The notes beneath the pieces were generated by a model that was given only the letters and a program-made list of their open reading frames with translations, was not told the origin of the DNA and did no database searches. Shown in pieces: positions 54,556-64,000 of a DNA stretch of 64,000 bases. The stretch spans positions 2,852,001 through 2,916,000 of the forward strand of contig JAINUG010000055.1 of assembly GCA_029706075.1 (NCBI GenBank), written 5' to 3'. How positions within the stretch are numbered: the first letter of the stretch is position 1; the number at the start of each line of letters is the position of its first letter. Source of the DNA: Aldrovandia affinis. Lineage: Eukaryota; Chordata; Actinopteri; Notacanthiformes; Halosauridae. The position numbers were made by a program, and so were the translations under genes.

Positions 54556-54856
54556 TTGAACTATGTCAGTGCAGATCCAGAGATTCCCATCTCGACGAGA
54601 GATGAGAGCAGGATCTGGTGGTCCATGGTATCAAATGCAGCTGACAGGTTGAGGAGGAGGCGGACGGAGCTAAGGGATTGGGACTTAACCATTTGTAGAG
54701 CCTCAGTGACCACAAGCAGAGCAGTCTCTGTGGAGTGGCCTGTCTTGAACCCAGATTAGTTAGGATCAAGCAGGTTGTTCTGTAGGAGATGAGCAGACAG
54801 TTGGTTATATATAAATATAAATGGTTATATATATAAATATAAATGGTTATAGTACA
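54556..54856 (-). mobile_element. LINE2-like element, upstream RT part (outermost layer)
   Basis: The minus strand encodes QLSAHLLQNNLLDPN, GFKTGHSTETALLVVTEALQ and SAAFDTMDHQILLSSLVEMG, the RT segment immediately upstream of that at 45327-46545. It is followed outward by an AT-rich TATATATAAATA stretch and then the right TAAATTTA duplication (54857-54864). Confidence 0.8.
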
Positions 54857-54864
54857 TAAATTTA

Positions 54865-55341
54865 GCGACAATGGGGTGTGTAATGCCAAGTCTTTTCTTT
54901 CCCATTCCATGTATACGATCAAAGACAATGCCTGATTCTTCCTCAGCTGATATGCACAAGTTTGTTTCCATAAATGCTTTTAAGACCTCTTCTGCATGCT
55001 CATTGCTTTTTTCTTCAATGCCGATGACAATTAAATTGTCTTGTATAGAACGGGCCTGCAAGTCTAGCAAGGACTCTTTCAGTAGTTTGTTTTCTTTGCA
55101 TAGTGTATCAACCGTTGTTGTAAGTGTTTCTACATTACCTTTGTTTCTCATTGTTCTCTGCCAGCTCTTGAATTTGTTGCTGCGAGAATTGCAGGCTCGC
55201 AGTTAAATTCTGAATATCCTTGTGCAGAGACTCCAGTAGACCCAGCTTGTTGTTAATGGATCGCAACAGTGAAGTCTCCACTTCGTGAACAGACCCTGTG
55301 TCAGTAGACACGTTTCTAAGCCGCTTATTTCCCTGTGGCAA
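54865..55341 (-). pseudogene. L1-like ORF1, copy C
   Basis: Same as 33910-34573 but without copy B's internal deletion, so the RRM start SIQDNLIVIGIEEKSNEHAE and VFDRIHGMGKKRLG are both visible. The frame breaks between the coiled coil and the RRM. Its C-terminal end is at 45090-45318, beyond the nested stack. Confidence 0.75.
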
Positions 55342-55547
55342 CTCCGGTTCAGTTAGATGTAAATGCCTTAGTTCTGTCGGAATTGCTCATCTTGCTTGAG
55401 CTTTCATACGCAAGGTTGATGAATGATAAAAGGTCATTAATTAAACTCCCGTTTCCAGTATTAAAGGATCAAATTATCATCACAAAGTGAGAAAACAAAT
55501 AATCCATTTAAATTATGCCAATCATAGTAACTTTACAATTATTCCGT

Positions 55548-56147
55548 TGTTACGGCTGGCCAAAGTTTGACCCCAGAGACTTAAACAACAGGTGCTTGAT
55601 TGCTGATTGAGGCCATGCTCCCGCTGCGTGATTGCTCCGGCACTGATTGGACCATCCCCAACTACACTGTCCTTGAGCTGGTCTGGCCACACCCCTGTCT
55701 GGAGTTTATAAGGGGTGGAGTGCATTTAAAAAAAAAAAAGTAAAACCAACAGCTTTTTCCTTTCTGTGTTTTGTGCCATTCAGCTGTGCCTTTTGAGAAG
55801 CTTTTAGAAATGTTTTTACCTTACTTGCTTTTCTTGTGCATTTTTCTTTTTGATAGCTAGGTAAGCTAGAGTAGGGGAAACAGTCTGCAGAAGAACATCC
55901 TTTTGATTTGTACAGGAGTGAGTTTAGAACCTGTTTTGTCTAGGGCTAGGGCTTAGTTAGACTATTTTATTGATTTATATTTTATATCCCTTTGATGTCA
56001 TGTGAGTACGTCCTTTATCTGTTGTATGTCCTAAATAAATCCTGTATTTTTATGACCCATTGACTCAAAGGAATATTTGTTTGTCGAGTCCTGTTTTGGT
56101 TCACCACGCGGCTATTGGAGTGCCTGTGGTTTTTGCAGATCGTAACA
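55548..56147 (+). repeat. solo LTR, copy C
   Basis: 600 bp, TGTTACG to CGTAACA, duplication TCCGT at 55543-55547 and 56148-56152. Orthologous to 34781-35382. Confidence 0.9.
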
Positions 56148-56294
56148 TCCGTGCATATTGGTATTGCTTTGTTTGCAGCTTGCAAAACGTGTGTCAGCAG
56201 GAAGCGACTTCTGATCGGATTATTAAAAATCAATCCAATAATTTACTATTTTGGGGTTGACTTCATTCCTGCTTTCATCCTGCTCCCCAATGCA

Positions 56295-56392
56295 GTCAGG
56301 TGAAGCATCGCAATGATTGTCGAACCCTGGCTGCAGTGGGCAACTTGCACTCCGGGCAAGTGCTCCTCACCGGTTGAGCCACCCAGGGGCCT
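56295..56392 (-). repeat. tRNA-like SINE head fragment, copy C
   Basis: Duplicate of 35530-35626. Confidence 0.55.
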
Positions 56393-56464
56393 AATCAGGG
56401 AATAGTTGATTAGATTTACAAAGTAAAGTCAAATCAAACTTTATTTAGAGTGCACTTTTACCAA

Positions 56465-56857
56465 GGCCGTGTCCGAAACCACTCCCTATTCCCTATTTAG
56501 TACACTACTTTGTGTGGACGCCATTTTGTAGAGTGCGACGAATTCTAAAATGTGAATTTCGTACACTAAATAGGGAACGAGAAAATACCCACAATTCACC
56601 GTGATTTGTAGTGTACATCGACTGTACCCTACTTTACCCTAGAATTGATCCCGTCTACCACAATGCAATGCGGTCGTGTCATACCGAAGGAGAGAAGGGA
56701 AAGAGCGTCACCTGAATATCTAGCACTTTTTGACGCAAATGACGTTCAGTTGTAGTCTCCGAAAACACTACTTTCGTTCTCTAAATAGTACACTATATAG
56801 TATATACTATATAGGGAATAGGGAATAGGGAACGAGTGAGCGGTTTCGGACACAGCC
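56465..56857. mobile_element. MITE-like element, copy C
   Basis: Duplicate of 35699-36101 with the same termini and CAA flanks; it lacks the long T-run of copy B. Confidence 0.7.
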
Positions 56858-56893
56858 CAAGTCTCAAGACACTTGACAGAATAGTCAAAGCAA

Positions 56894-57300
56894 TGGGGCC
56901 CCAGGTAGCGTAACGGTCTTACCAAATTTCCCGGGATTAATAAAGGCTATTCTATTCTAACGCACTCTGCTGGGAGTGCAAGCTGCCTACTGTAGTTGCG
57001 GTTCTCTGGCCGGGAGCCCCGATCGCAGGCAGCTTTTGGCTGTCCCCCCCGGGGGGTGGGGAAGCAGTCACAAACTCGCCGAGGAGCAGTAGGGCATTCC
57101 TAAAGAGCAGGTGGGCGAAGTTCTGTCTCGGAGGAAGAGGCTCATTGCCGGCCTCGGGATATTAGCTTGACCTGGAGAACGAGCGACAGGCTCGTGAGGG
57201 GAAGGCAAATCGAACTAAGAGGGTTGAATTAGCTACGAAATTGGGAGAACAGAGGAAAAATTTGAAAGAGAAAAGTCAATGCATGAGGGAAGAAAAAAAA
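56894..57300 (+). repeat. SINE with embedded LINE tail, copy C
   Basis: Duplicate of 36140-36535, with a shorter C-run and one fewer ATTCT unit. Confidence 0.7.
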
Positions 57301-58024
57301 AAACGCTCAGTAAACAATTCAACATTACCTAGCTACAGTTCATTCGTCTTCATTAAAACAGCACACTAGATAATGCTAGTTTTCCATTGGAATTACATTG
57401 TGACCTAGCTATACAGCTAGCAGTTCTTGCCCAACCCATAGGGTTTAGCTAGCAGCACACATTACTACGTGTAGTCAACCTACAGTAGGAAGGATGGCTT
57501 CCTACAAGTTAAACCTCAAACCTGCATGTTTATTTTAATTAAGGACCTCCAATTCAAACATCCTCACTAGTAATGCACGCTACACAAAGATGTGAATGCG
57601 GTCAAAGTTACTCACATGAAAGGCTGTACATTCATGAAACACTGTACATTCAATTCAAAGTACCAAATTGATACCAATAAACAAATTAAACATTGTTCAA
57701 AGGAAGGCTACCCACATTCCCTACATTAGTTCAAGCAACTTGGCCCTGTACTTAATCTTGCCATTGAGAAAATGTGGTTTTTGTGTGCGCAATCTTGGCA
57801 AAATTAGTTTGTCTTCTAAAGTCGGTTTAACATGCATGATTGCTATGGTCTGTTTTCTGCTTGGTTGACTATACCATGCCAGATACAATTATGAGCTTGC
57901 CTCATTGTGTAACAACTTGGTTTGTAACACCATTTCCTAGAAAGGCAGCAATGGTTAGCTGGCTGTATGTGGGTAAAAAAAAGCTGTACATGCAATGACA
58001 CACAGGTAGCTTTCTTAGAATCAT

Positions 58025-58030
58025 TTTATT
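58025..58030 (-). terminator. polyadenylation signal of gene copy C
   Basis: AATAAA on the minus strand, same context as copies A and B. Confidence 0.65.
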
Positions 58031-58395
58031 TCTTACAAAAGCAATTGCACTCTCCATTGGCTGTACAAGGCATCACCTCCAGTGAGTTTGTTCTTGGTGT
58101 GATGGGAACAGAAGCATCAAGTCAAATGTGTGCATCCTATAGGTTGGACACTGTCCCACATTCACAGTACAATGCCATTGACACTATGCAGACATACCAT
58201 CACCCTTGGAAGAATGAGGTATAGGGATCCAGGTAGAGAAGTTGGTCATGGCAGGATGTCCAATACCAGCTACAGACAGGGGTATATGCTGGCTAAATGG
58301 GACATGTTTGACAAGTTGGGTTGCCTGAAGGCAAATAGTGCACATGCATAGCAGGAACAGAGGGGGGAGGGGAAATGGTGATGTGATGGGTACGG

Positions 58396-61184
58396 TTAAG
58401 GAGCAGCAGCTTTGACATGGTGATGGGAATAGAGTAGATTCTGTGGGAACTGGAATGATGGTTGAGGAGCAGGAGCAGCTGTGGCATGGTGATGGGAATA
58501 GAATAGATTCTGTGGGAACTGGAATGATGGTTGAGGAGCAGGCGTAGGAGCAGGTGTGGCAAGGGGATGGGAATGGTGTACATGTGATGGGAACCACCAT
58601 GGTTGAGAAGCAGGGGTAGGAGCAGCTGTGGCAAGGGGATGGGAATGGTGTACATGTGATGGGAACCACCATGGTTGAGAAGCAGGGGTAGGAGCAGCTG
58701 TGGCAAGGGGATGGGAATGGTGTACATGTGATGGGAACCACCATGGTTGAGAAGCAGGAGTAGGAGCAGCAGTGGCAAGGTGATGGGAATAGAGTAGATT
58801 CAGTGGGAACTGGAATGATGGTTGAGGAGCAGGAGTAGGAGCAGCTGTGGCATGGTGATGGGAATAGAGTAGATTCAGTGGGAACTGAAATGATGGTTGA
58901 GGAGCAGCTGTGGCAAGGGGATGGGAATGGGGTACATGTGATGGGAACCACCATGGTTGAGAAGCAGGGGTAGGAGCAGCTGTGGCAAGGGGATGGGAAT
59001 AGAGTAGATTCAGTGGGAACTGGAATGATGGTTGAGGAGCAGGTGTGGCAGCAGCAGTAATCCAATGGACCTGGGGAATATCATGTGGGGATGGGCAAGA
59101 TATAGCAATTTTTGCATTTCCTGAACGGATGGAGATACGGTGCACACCATTCTGAAAGGAAACAGTTTGGCTTCATTAGGTTATGCTGTGCATGCTAATG
59201 TGGGACCAAAGCGGACCCCAAGCAGATAGAATTGAAATGCGTTGTGAACAATGTAGTACACCAAAAGCATTTCAAATCACCACCTTCAACCATTTGAATA
59301 TCAACTCAGAAGTAACATACAATTGCATCTCATCAAACCCATCACTGGTACAGAAGGGAAGCATTAAATTGAAATAAATTACACTTTACTACATTGATAA
59401 GGGCATAGTTATATTAAACACCAAATTCAAGGGTTTAATAGAAATCTGGGCAAGAAAAGCAAACCATCCACACCAGTGTGGAGAGACACAGGTGTGGTTA
59501 TAAAATCTAGAACTGAACATTCTGAATGATGACACGAGTGCTGCTTAGGTTAGCAGGCTGGTAAGAAGCAAACCACCACAGTATACATTTTATGTACATA
59601 CAAATCACAGGGTGATTAACATTGGGTATACTGAAAGCACAAACTAGGGGCCCCTTTCGATTGCAAAAAAAAAATTAAATAAACCCAACGGGAACTAACA
59701 GGTACTAGCACTAGTTCCGGTTCTAGTTGCCGTTCTTGTTTCCACAAACTTCAAAACAAAGTTACGGTTTGCGCCAATTCATAGCAAACAGCAACACAAA
59801 GGAACAATTTATCACTTCATTTTGTTTAAGCTGCGATATGAAAAAAAACATACCACTTGATACATTGTGTTGATAAGGTGTAGATGTACTGTGTTGTACA
59901 GAATCTGTCATTTGATTGATGCTGTGCTTTTGAGGCACTATTTTTAGATTTTTTATACATGGAATTGTGGAACAGCTACAGAATCCAAGACAAGTTTCCC
60001 CACAGGGCCAAATAAAGCATGTCGTATCATATGGGGTAGTTGAACAGGAACTTAATCACATAAGACACTGCGCTTCTGTAACATTAGGCTACGCAGTTAA
60101 TGAGAACTGTACTCATTTCATGGTCCATGGTTTTCTACATTATGGAGATATTCGTTCACCAAATGCTTCTTCCCACTCATGATCAGTCGCTTGAGTGATG
60201 CAAAGTGCGTAACTAATCAGCAATAAACAATGCTCCTAGTCCTGCACCCAAGGACCGGTTTGGTACAGCAAGTACCACATCTTGACCAGGCAGCAAAAAT
60301 TAATGAGAACCTTGCAGAACTGGAACCTTACTAAATGGAAAAACCAACATTGCCGTTTTCTAGTGTCAAAAAAGTACCAAAAGTTTTTTTTTTTTTTTTT
60401 TTTTGTGCAAAGGAAAAGGACCCCAAGGGAACAGGGTGGGTCCCAGCCACCTTCATTGGAATCATAAGCTGTTCATCCTGAAAGAAGGCAACAAGGATCA
60501 TAGTAGGCTAGCTATGTGGTTTCATCAGGACAGGCACATGCAGGTTCAGGACAAAACATGGTCTGGAAACAGCATTTGGAATACCTTTTTTGTGACTTCA
60601 CAGCCATTATAGGGGACCTGTAACGTGACCAACCGCCGTTTCCTGGACACAGCGTAACCACAGTGCGGAGGCATCTGTGATGCAGACACCCAGGAGCCAT
60701 CTGGAAAGACAATGCATTAACCCCCACAGGGCTGATAACATTTCCCATGGCCCTGGGCACAGTGTACACAAACAGGCCTCACTTTGCTTCACGTCCAGAG
60801 GAGATGGTGTCAATCGCAAAAGTCGCAGAGTCATGTTCTCAACCCCACAATGAACTGCAGCATTCAGCTTGGGCCAAGCTGGAGAGAAGCAGAGAACCAG
60901 CAAGTTTGCAACAGTGGCCTACAAGTCAGTGGCTTAATGTCCACTAGGCACAACTCACCTATAGATGGAGAACCAAGATACTGGAGAGAGCCTTCAGTGA
61001 GCATATGGTCGTGGGAATCTGTACTGGACACAATATCACCCTGCTGGCGGTTGCGTCCAGACACAGCCCATTGTGAGCCCCCAGCTTTCTCAAAAGATAA
61101 ACCGTGCTGGATATTACTGGAAAGCCCATGGGCAGGTATTACAGAACCCAAAATGAGCGTACAAATTAAAAGTAATTCACGCAT
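58396..61184 (-). CDS. ZP-N-like domain protein with proline-rich repeats, copy C
   Basis: Exons 61184-60959, 60878-60783, 60700-60585 and 59151-58396. Introns are 80, 82 and 1433 bp, same phases; predicted product 397 residues. Signal peptide MRELLLICTLILGSVIPAHG. The ZP-N-like cysteines and sequons are as in copies A and B. Exon 4 starts NGVHRISIRSGNAKIAISC, with Ile where A and B have Met. It carries PSFQFP(L/Q)NLLYSH and PWWFPSHVHHSHPLAT modules in an order different from B, with one PHSHPL variant. It stops at KAAAP like copy B, so it also lacks A's C-terminal tail. Probably secreted; function unknown beyond the ZP-N resemblance. Confidence 0.7.
58410..59050 (-). repeat. exon-4 tandem modules of gene copy C
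   Basis: 69-72-bp modules as in copy B but in a different arrangement: three consecutive PWWFPSHVHHSHPLAT modules at 58560-58760, and two SFQFPLNLLYSHHxAT modules at 58780-58900. Confidence 0.85.
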
Positions 61185-61257
61185 CACTGACCATCCGCTT
61201 GTTTCAGTGCTAACTCCTATAACGTTATGCATTGTGAATGAAGGCTGAAACACAACT

Positions 61258-61288
61258 CAGCATTTTATGTAGGATACGGATACACGTG
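61258..61288 (-). promoter_or_regulatory. putative core promoter of gene copy C
   Basis: CACGTG at 61283-61288 and TATA-like ATAAAA at 61263-61268, in the same arrangement as in copy A. Confidence 0.45.
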
Positions 61289-61428
61289 ACGCTGATTAAC
61301 ATATCAATGAAATCAGCCGTGCAGAGCCACATAATTATAAGGTGCAGGTGTGCTAAATTACAAAATTACTACGTCGGCGTTCCATCAGAACAAGCTTCCC
61401 ATTAAAACCGTGCCTCCTGCTGAGTTAA

Positions 61429-61664
61429 TAGTTAACGTATTAATTTAACACAATTGTAACGCGAATACACAAAAGAAAACAGGTTTTGTAGCTAGCTAAG
61501 ATAATACACAGCAATACGGTAACGTTGGAAATGGAAATTAAATATTTTACTAAATTTAGACCTATAGTTCAGGCCATCAACTGTACACTTGACACTTGAA
61601 TTTCAAGGAGAGGAATGTTCCAACAGATTTAATGTTCTCGCGCACGTAATACTCAAGGCACGGT
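61429..61664. other. microinversion in the 5' flank of copy C
   Basis: About 235 bp that match copies A (about 20630-20870) and B (about 40634-40830) only in reverse complement, while both sides are collinear. It is bounded by inverted AAACCGTGCCT (61405-61415) and AGGCACGGTTT (61656-61666). Confidence 0.85.
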
Positions 61665-62399
61665 TTAAAATGAATACGTGAACTACCATTGTCTGTTATG
61701 AATGAGGATGTCGTTAACGTTAGCTAGCTAGCAGCGAACTAACTTTGCTGTACTACCTAAATTAGCTACTGTAATTTGTTTGCTAGCTAGCTAGATAATA
61801 GGCTATATGTATGTATAGATATTGCTCGTCAAAATTCAGAAGGCTATCGCCAAATACTGCTACTGTCATTAGTAGCTAACGTACTTGTAACTGTTAATAC
61901 TGTGATTGACAATAAAAATGTAAAAAAACATACCCTATTCTTTCTTGTCTTGTCTCTAACGATTTCATGTGTGGTTTTGCCATAATATTTCGTGTAACTT
62001 AGGTGTGAATATGTGTTTATTTCTTTGCAGAGCAAGCTATTGTGCAAGTACGCTCTTGTATGAATTCCGTTTTTCAAATTTATTTTATTATGGAAAACCC
62101 TTTACATTTGGTCCGTAAAAGCGAAATTGAAATGTCACTTATAATCTAAGTAGTGAGCCCAGAGCGAGCGGTCGCTAGGCTACTGCTTGCTCGACAGTTG
62201 CCGTTTTCCCATTGGGAGCTATCGACCCCGTGGGCGGATCTAGTTCGAGCGGCCGAACGATCGCTTTAACTGAGCAGCTCGGTGGAACTCCACAAGACCA
62301 CCTCAGGTGGTGGGAGCGCGTTCCACCCGGGCTCACAATAAGCCGCTACGATGGAAAAGACGACTAGGAAGCATACAAGACCCAGCTCTGCTTCACAGC

Positions 62400-62660
62400 G
62401 TAAGCAGCGGAGTGGAGCGAGAAGTTGAGGGGCGTAAGGTTGGCAGCGGCCCTAGAGGGAGAAGCATTGAAGGCTCTCTTGGACCTGGGTCCCGACACCA
62501 TGCCCACCTACCAGCTCCTCTGCATGGCATTGAAGAGATGGTCCGATGCTGTCGTGGCTGCAGGTGACTAACAGGCGACCATTACGCCAACCAAACAAAG
62601 AAAAAGAAGTCTGAAGAGTGCTTCCACGATCCGAAGCAGCACCGATGCAAGACGACAAGG
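62400..62660 (+). pseudogene. gag fragment of gypsy element C
   Basis: Reads KLAAALEGEALKALLDLGPD then YQLLCMALKRWSDAV, matching the middle of element B's gag (LALALEGGALQVLLDLSP, YPALATALERRFG). Stops follow within 50 codons. Confidence 0.6.
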
Positions 62661-62663
62661 CTG

Positions 62664-63335
62664 ATGACGCAGTGGAACAGCTGTGCCAGCGCAGCAGTAA
62701 GGGACTCAGCGAACGACACTACGAGCAGCTCCGTGCAGGAAGCAGAAGCTAAGATCCGCGAGGTGGCGGCTGCAGGTATTATCCAGCCCTCTGACAGCCC
62801 CTGGGTTTCCCCTGCAGTGCTGGTGAGAAAGAAAGACGGCTCCCTGAGGTTCTGCGTCGACTACCGGCACCTAAATGACGTCACAAGAAAAGACTCGTAT
62901 CCGCTGCCATGGATTGATGACTCCCTCGACTCTGGGTCCGGCTCCACGTGGTTCAGCGTGCTGGATCTCCGCAGTGGCTATTGACAGGTCCACCTCTCCC
63001 CGTCAGCACGGCCGAAAACAGCCTTCACTATCGGCAGGGGATTATGGGAATTCAATGTTATGTCGTTCGGCCTGTGCAACAGTCCAGCAACGTTTGAACA
63101 GCTAATGGAGAAAATACTACAGCCCATCCCTGCATCAGCATGCGTTGTGTACCTAGACGACATCTTAGTGCACGCGTCTACCTACACAGTTGCGCTAACC
63201 AACCTGCGCACTGTGTTTTAACTCATCGCCAAAGCAAACCTACACCTGAACCCGGCGAAGTGCAGCCTCTTCCGCCGACAGATCAGCTTCCTGGGACATG
63301 TTGTGAGTGAGAGGGGAGTGTTGGCATGCGGCGCC
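62664..63335 (+). pseudogene. reverse transcriptase of gypsy element C
   Basis: Motifs: [51 protein letters not shown] (then TGA at about 62982 in place of Trp), FGLCNSPATFEQLMEKILQP, catalytic CVVYLDDILVHAS near 63150-63180, LNPAKCSLFRRQISFLGHVV. A stop near 63218 precedes the last part. Confidence 0.8.
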
Positions 63336-64000
63336 CCAATGGAGAGGGTGGCGATTGACGTGCTGGGTCCATTTCCAGTGTCCAAGTCCGGAAACCGCTA
63401 TGTCCTGACAGCAATGGACGTACGTAATCCCATCGCAAGAGGCATCCGTAGTAGCGGACAGGCTACTCGAGGGGATGTTCTGTAGGTTCGGCATGCCAGC
63501 TGAGCTACACAACGACCAAAGGAGAAACTTTGAAAGCCAAGTGTTCAGTGAGGTGTGTCGCAGGCTCGTCATAAGGAAAACTTGCACCACTTCGCTCCAC
63601 CCACAAAGCGACGGCCTAGTGGAGCGTTTTAATCTGACCCTCACCACGCAGCTAGCACTGCTCACTTCAAGACACCAGAAAGACTGGGATGCTCATCTTC
63701 CCCTGGTTCTGCTGTCATACAGGTCGGCGGTGCAGGAATCCACTGAGCGCACACCGGCGTCCCTCATGATGGGACGAGAGCTGCGCACTCCTGTCAGCCT
63801 CATCTTCGGCTGCTCACCAGACCCGGAACTGCCTTGCCAACCTAGGGTCGAGTATGCTCACTAACTACAAGATCACCTCAACGCGTACACAAGCTGGCTT
63901 GCGATCATCAGCAGGGAGCGGAGTGGCGACAAAAGAGAAACTACTATACACACTGCACGGGTCAGGAGTTCCAGCCAGGCGAACAAGTATGGGTGTTAAA
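63336..64000 (+). pseudogene. integrase of gypsy element C, partial
   Basis: RVAIDVLGPFPVSKSGNRYV (first catalytic Asp region) follows the RT directly in one reading frame. After a frameshift come FGMPAELHNDQRRNFESQVF (second Asp region) and LHPQSDGLVERFNLTLTTQL (Glu). LPLVLLSYRSAVQESTERTP and LMMGRELRTPVSLIFG follow. The window ends within the C-terminal region. Confidence 0.75.

Larger units (their letters stand above)
54857..62150. repeat. segmental duplication unit, copy C, main part
   Basis: Collinear with 34150-41260 (copy B): L1 ORF1, solo LTR, SINE head, MITE, SINE, gene C, 5' flank. It ends at about 62150, where a gypsy element begins. Confidence 0.85.
62151..64000 (+). mobile_element. 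gypsy element C, related to element B, internally deleted, runs off window
   Basis: Gag fragment, RT and integrase on the plus strand. Protease and zinc knuckle are not found between gag and RT, and RNase H is missing between RT and integrase. 62151-62340 may be leader or LTR sequence. The RT resembles that of element B ([18 protein letters not shown]). Confidence 0.8.

Overview
The window reads as intergenic and genic DNA of a ray-finned, probably teleost, fish. It has short phase-conserved introns (80-82 bp), fish-type tRNA-derived SINEs and LINE2/CR1/L1-type LINEs, Ty3/gypsy elements of several lineages, hAT, piggyBac and Tc1 fragments, and no prokaryotic gene organisation. I cannot name the species. 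Most of the 64 kb is layered transposable elements. The only host-type genes I can support are three tandem copies, all on the minus strand, of a small secreted-protein gene. || Host genes: copy A (16950-20405), copy B (37638-40413) and copy C (58396-61184) share four exons with the same splice sites and phases. Exon 1 codes a signal peptide, exons 2-3 plus the start of exon 4 code a four-cysteine ZP-N-like domain, and the rest of exon 4 codes Pro/Ala/Thr-rich modules built on PWWFPSHVH and PSFQFPLNLLYSH. Copies lie about 20.0 and 20.8 kb apart. B and C sit in a longer, more recent duplication (33.9-41.8 kb against 45.1-45.3 plus 54.9-62.2 kb). || Region by region: 1-1.95 kb is unassigned flank. 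1.95-6.05 kb is a decayed gypsy element with gag-protease-integrase-RT-RNase H order (Gmr1 type). 6.35-7.15 kb is the 3' end of such an element in inverted orientation. 7.15-10.09 and 10.09-13.92 kb are two further minus-strand gypsy elements. 14.2-15.2 kb holds Tc1, SINE and LINE remnants, and gene A follows. 22.0-34.6 kb is a graveyard built on minus-strand L1-like pieces, into or beside which a LINE2-like element, a hAT element (25177-25928), a piggyBac remnant, a CR1/L2-superfamily LINE with a SINE inside it, and an LTR interrupted by a Gmr1-like element have landed. Gene B follows. 41.8-45.1 kb is a plus-strand LINE2-like element split by a hAT element (42191-43652). 45.3-54.9 kb is a nested stack: LINE2-like, interrupted by CR1, interrupted in turn by a hAT element with a BED-finger exon (48148-49613) and by a LINE (50510-53866). 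Gene C follows, then a plus-strand gypsy fragment runs off the window end. || How it fits together: the ZP-N-like genes look like a tandem family expanded by segmental duplication. The copies act as one another's empty-site controls. Copy B keeps the uninterrupted target of the 9.5-kb stack in C, B and C both lack an insertion in A's third intron, and C carries a roughly 235-bp microinversion absent from A and B.
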